Shown here in pieces: positions 6,035 to 6,754 of a DNA stretch of 6,754 nucleotides (positions within the stretch are counted from its first letter, which is position 1; each line of letters starts with the position of its first letter). The notes under the pieces were generated by a model. It was not told where the DNA came from, did no database searches, and saw only the letters and a list, made by a program, of their open reading frames with translations. Source of the DNA: Clostridia bacterium (GTDB lineage: Bacteria; Bacillota; DSM-16504; Desulfitibacterales; Desulfitibacteraceae); contig JAGXSK010000018.1 of assembly GCA_018333845.1 (NCBI GenBank), forward strand, positions 1-6,754. Reading direction: 5' to 3'. The position numbers were made by a program, and so were the translations under genes.

Positions 6035-6754
6035 CTATTTTTTAGGAATAAGATTTTCACAGGGCACGCCTGTCTGGCATTTACCACACCCATATCTAGG
6101 TTTATAACGAGGCAGAATAATCTCATCTATATATTTTGAACATAAATCATGATCCTTGCCGTCCTTTGAAATTGCCAAAGCTGGACATCTTTTTATGCAG
6201 GCACCGCAAGAGTTGCAGTATTGGTATATATCCTTGTATTGTCTTTGAGTATAAGGGTATTCAACAGTTGTAACAACACTGCCTAATCTGCCGGCACAGC
6301 CCATTTCCGTTATAAAGGATTTGCTGAGATTAAAGGTTCCCAGCCCTGCAATGAATGCAACGTGCCTCTCTGACCAGCTGCTTCTTTTATTTATTACAGT
6401 AAAGCGCGAATCCAAAGCTGGGCATGTGGCTTTACCACCCATGGCTTCCAATTCTCTTACTAAACAGCTGGCCAGAGCATTATTTAGTGCCTGGCCCTCA
6501 ATCCTTCCATAGAGCCACTCAGTGGATGGAAGTTCCCTTGAGACCCTGTTGGATTTTCTAACACCATGGCTAAAGGGAAGAAAGTATGATATTACTGTCC
6601 GAGCTCCTGGCAGCCACTGCTCAGGTTCAATATGATGCAAACCAACAATGTCTTCTTCCTTTAATTTCTCAAAAAGCTCATCCCTGGGATTGGCAAAGCC
6701 AAATAGTGGTGCCTCAAATATCTGCAGTTTGTCTAATTCTTCTATATAGTTCAT
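6035..6754 (-). CDS. QueG-like (COG1600) two-[4Fe-4S] protein, short form; start at window edge
   Basis: A 239-residue soluble protein related to epoxyqueuosine reductase and, more distantly, to corrinoid reductive dehalogenases. The N-terminal part (1-165) has the family segments PGARTVISYFLPF (49-61) and WSERHVAFIAGLGTFNLS (127-144), the latter corresponding to the ER-x-A-x-x-AGLGWIGKN region of QueG, followed by GRLGSVVTT (155-163). The ferredoxin-like part has C180-x2-C183-x2-C186-x3-C190-P, then Cys205, C223-x2-C226 and Cys232, enough for two [4Fe-4S] clusters. True QueG proteins are about 310-380 residues; here the sequence ends seven residues after the last cysteine, with no C-terminal HEAT-type extension, and AGLGWIGKN is replaced by AGLGTFNLS. 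I therefore assign the family but not QueG function; a redox or corrinoid-linked role is inference. The ATG is exactly the last codon of the window, so its ribosome site cannot be seen and the true start could lie further upstream. Confidence 0.78.
   Translation of the reverse strand: MNYIEELDKLQIFEAPLFGFANPRDELFEKLKEEDIVGLHHIEPEQWLPGARTVISYFLPFSHGVRKSNRVSRELPSTEWLYGRIEGQALNNALASCLVRELEAMGGKATCPALDSRFTVINKRSSWSERHVAFIAGLGTFNLSKSFITEMGCAGRLGSVVTTVEYPYTQRQYKDIYQYCNSCGACIKRCPALAISKDGKDHDLCSKYIDEIILPRYKPRYGCGKCQTGVPCENLIPKK

Overview
The window reads as ordinary chromosomal DNA from an anaerobic, AT-rich, low-GC Gram-positive bacterium, probably Clostridia and possibly Peptococcaceae or Syntrophomonas-like. 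This is inferred from purine-rich Shine-Dalgarno sites, a sigma-A-like promoter, an 'Aquifex-type' aconitase beside a short NAD-type isocitrate dehydrogenase, and a corrinoid/Fe-S QueG-like protein. All six supported genes lie on the minus strand, so transcription runs from high to low coordinates. Three of the five visible stop codons are TAG.

In transcription order, 6754-6035 encodes a compact two-[4Fe-4S] protein of the QueG-like (COG1600) group. A 200-bp AT-rich gap follows. It holds no T-box but has a three-half-site TAGTATT repeat just upstream of hisS. Histidyl-tRNA synthetase (5834-4524) is followed by a PhzF-family protein (4420-3632) and a HAD-superfamily phosphatase with a GTG start (3512-2715). 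The gaps of 103 and 119 bp show no strong terminator or promoter, so these three genes may share a transcript.

A clear promoter (TTGACT, 18 bp, TATAAT) sits between the HAD gene and aconitase. A tandem TTGCCAGC repeat lies just upstream of it and a TGCAGAAATA repeat lies around the predicted transcription start. This promoter should drive aconitase (2567-642) and isocitrate dehydrogenase (578 to the window edge, C-terminus cut off). Together these two enzymes convert citrate via isocitrate to 2-oxoglutarate, which in an anaerobe would mainly feed glutamate synthesis.

I see no mobile element, CRISPR array, RNA gene or convincing new multi-gene system. The items worth a second look are the two repeat-based regulatory regions, the short QueG-like protein of unknown substrate, and the non-canonical N-terminus of HisS.
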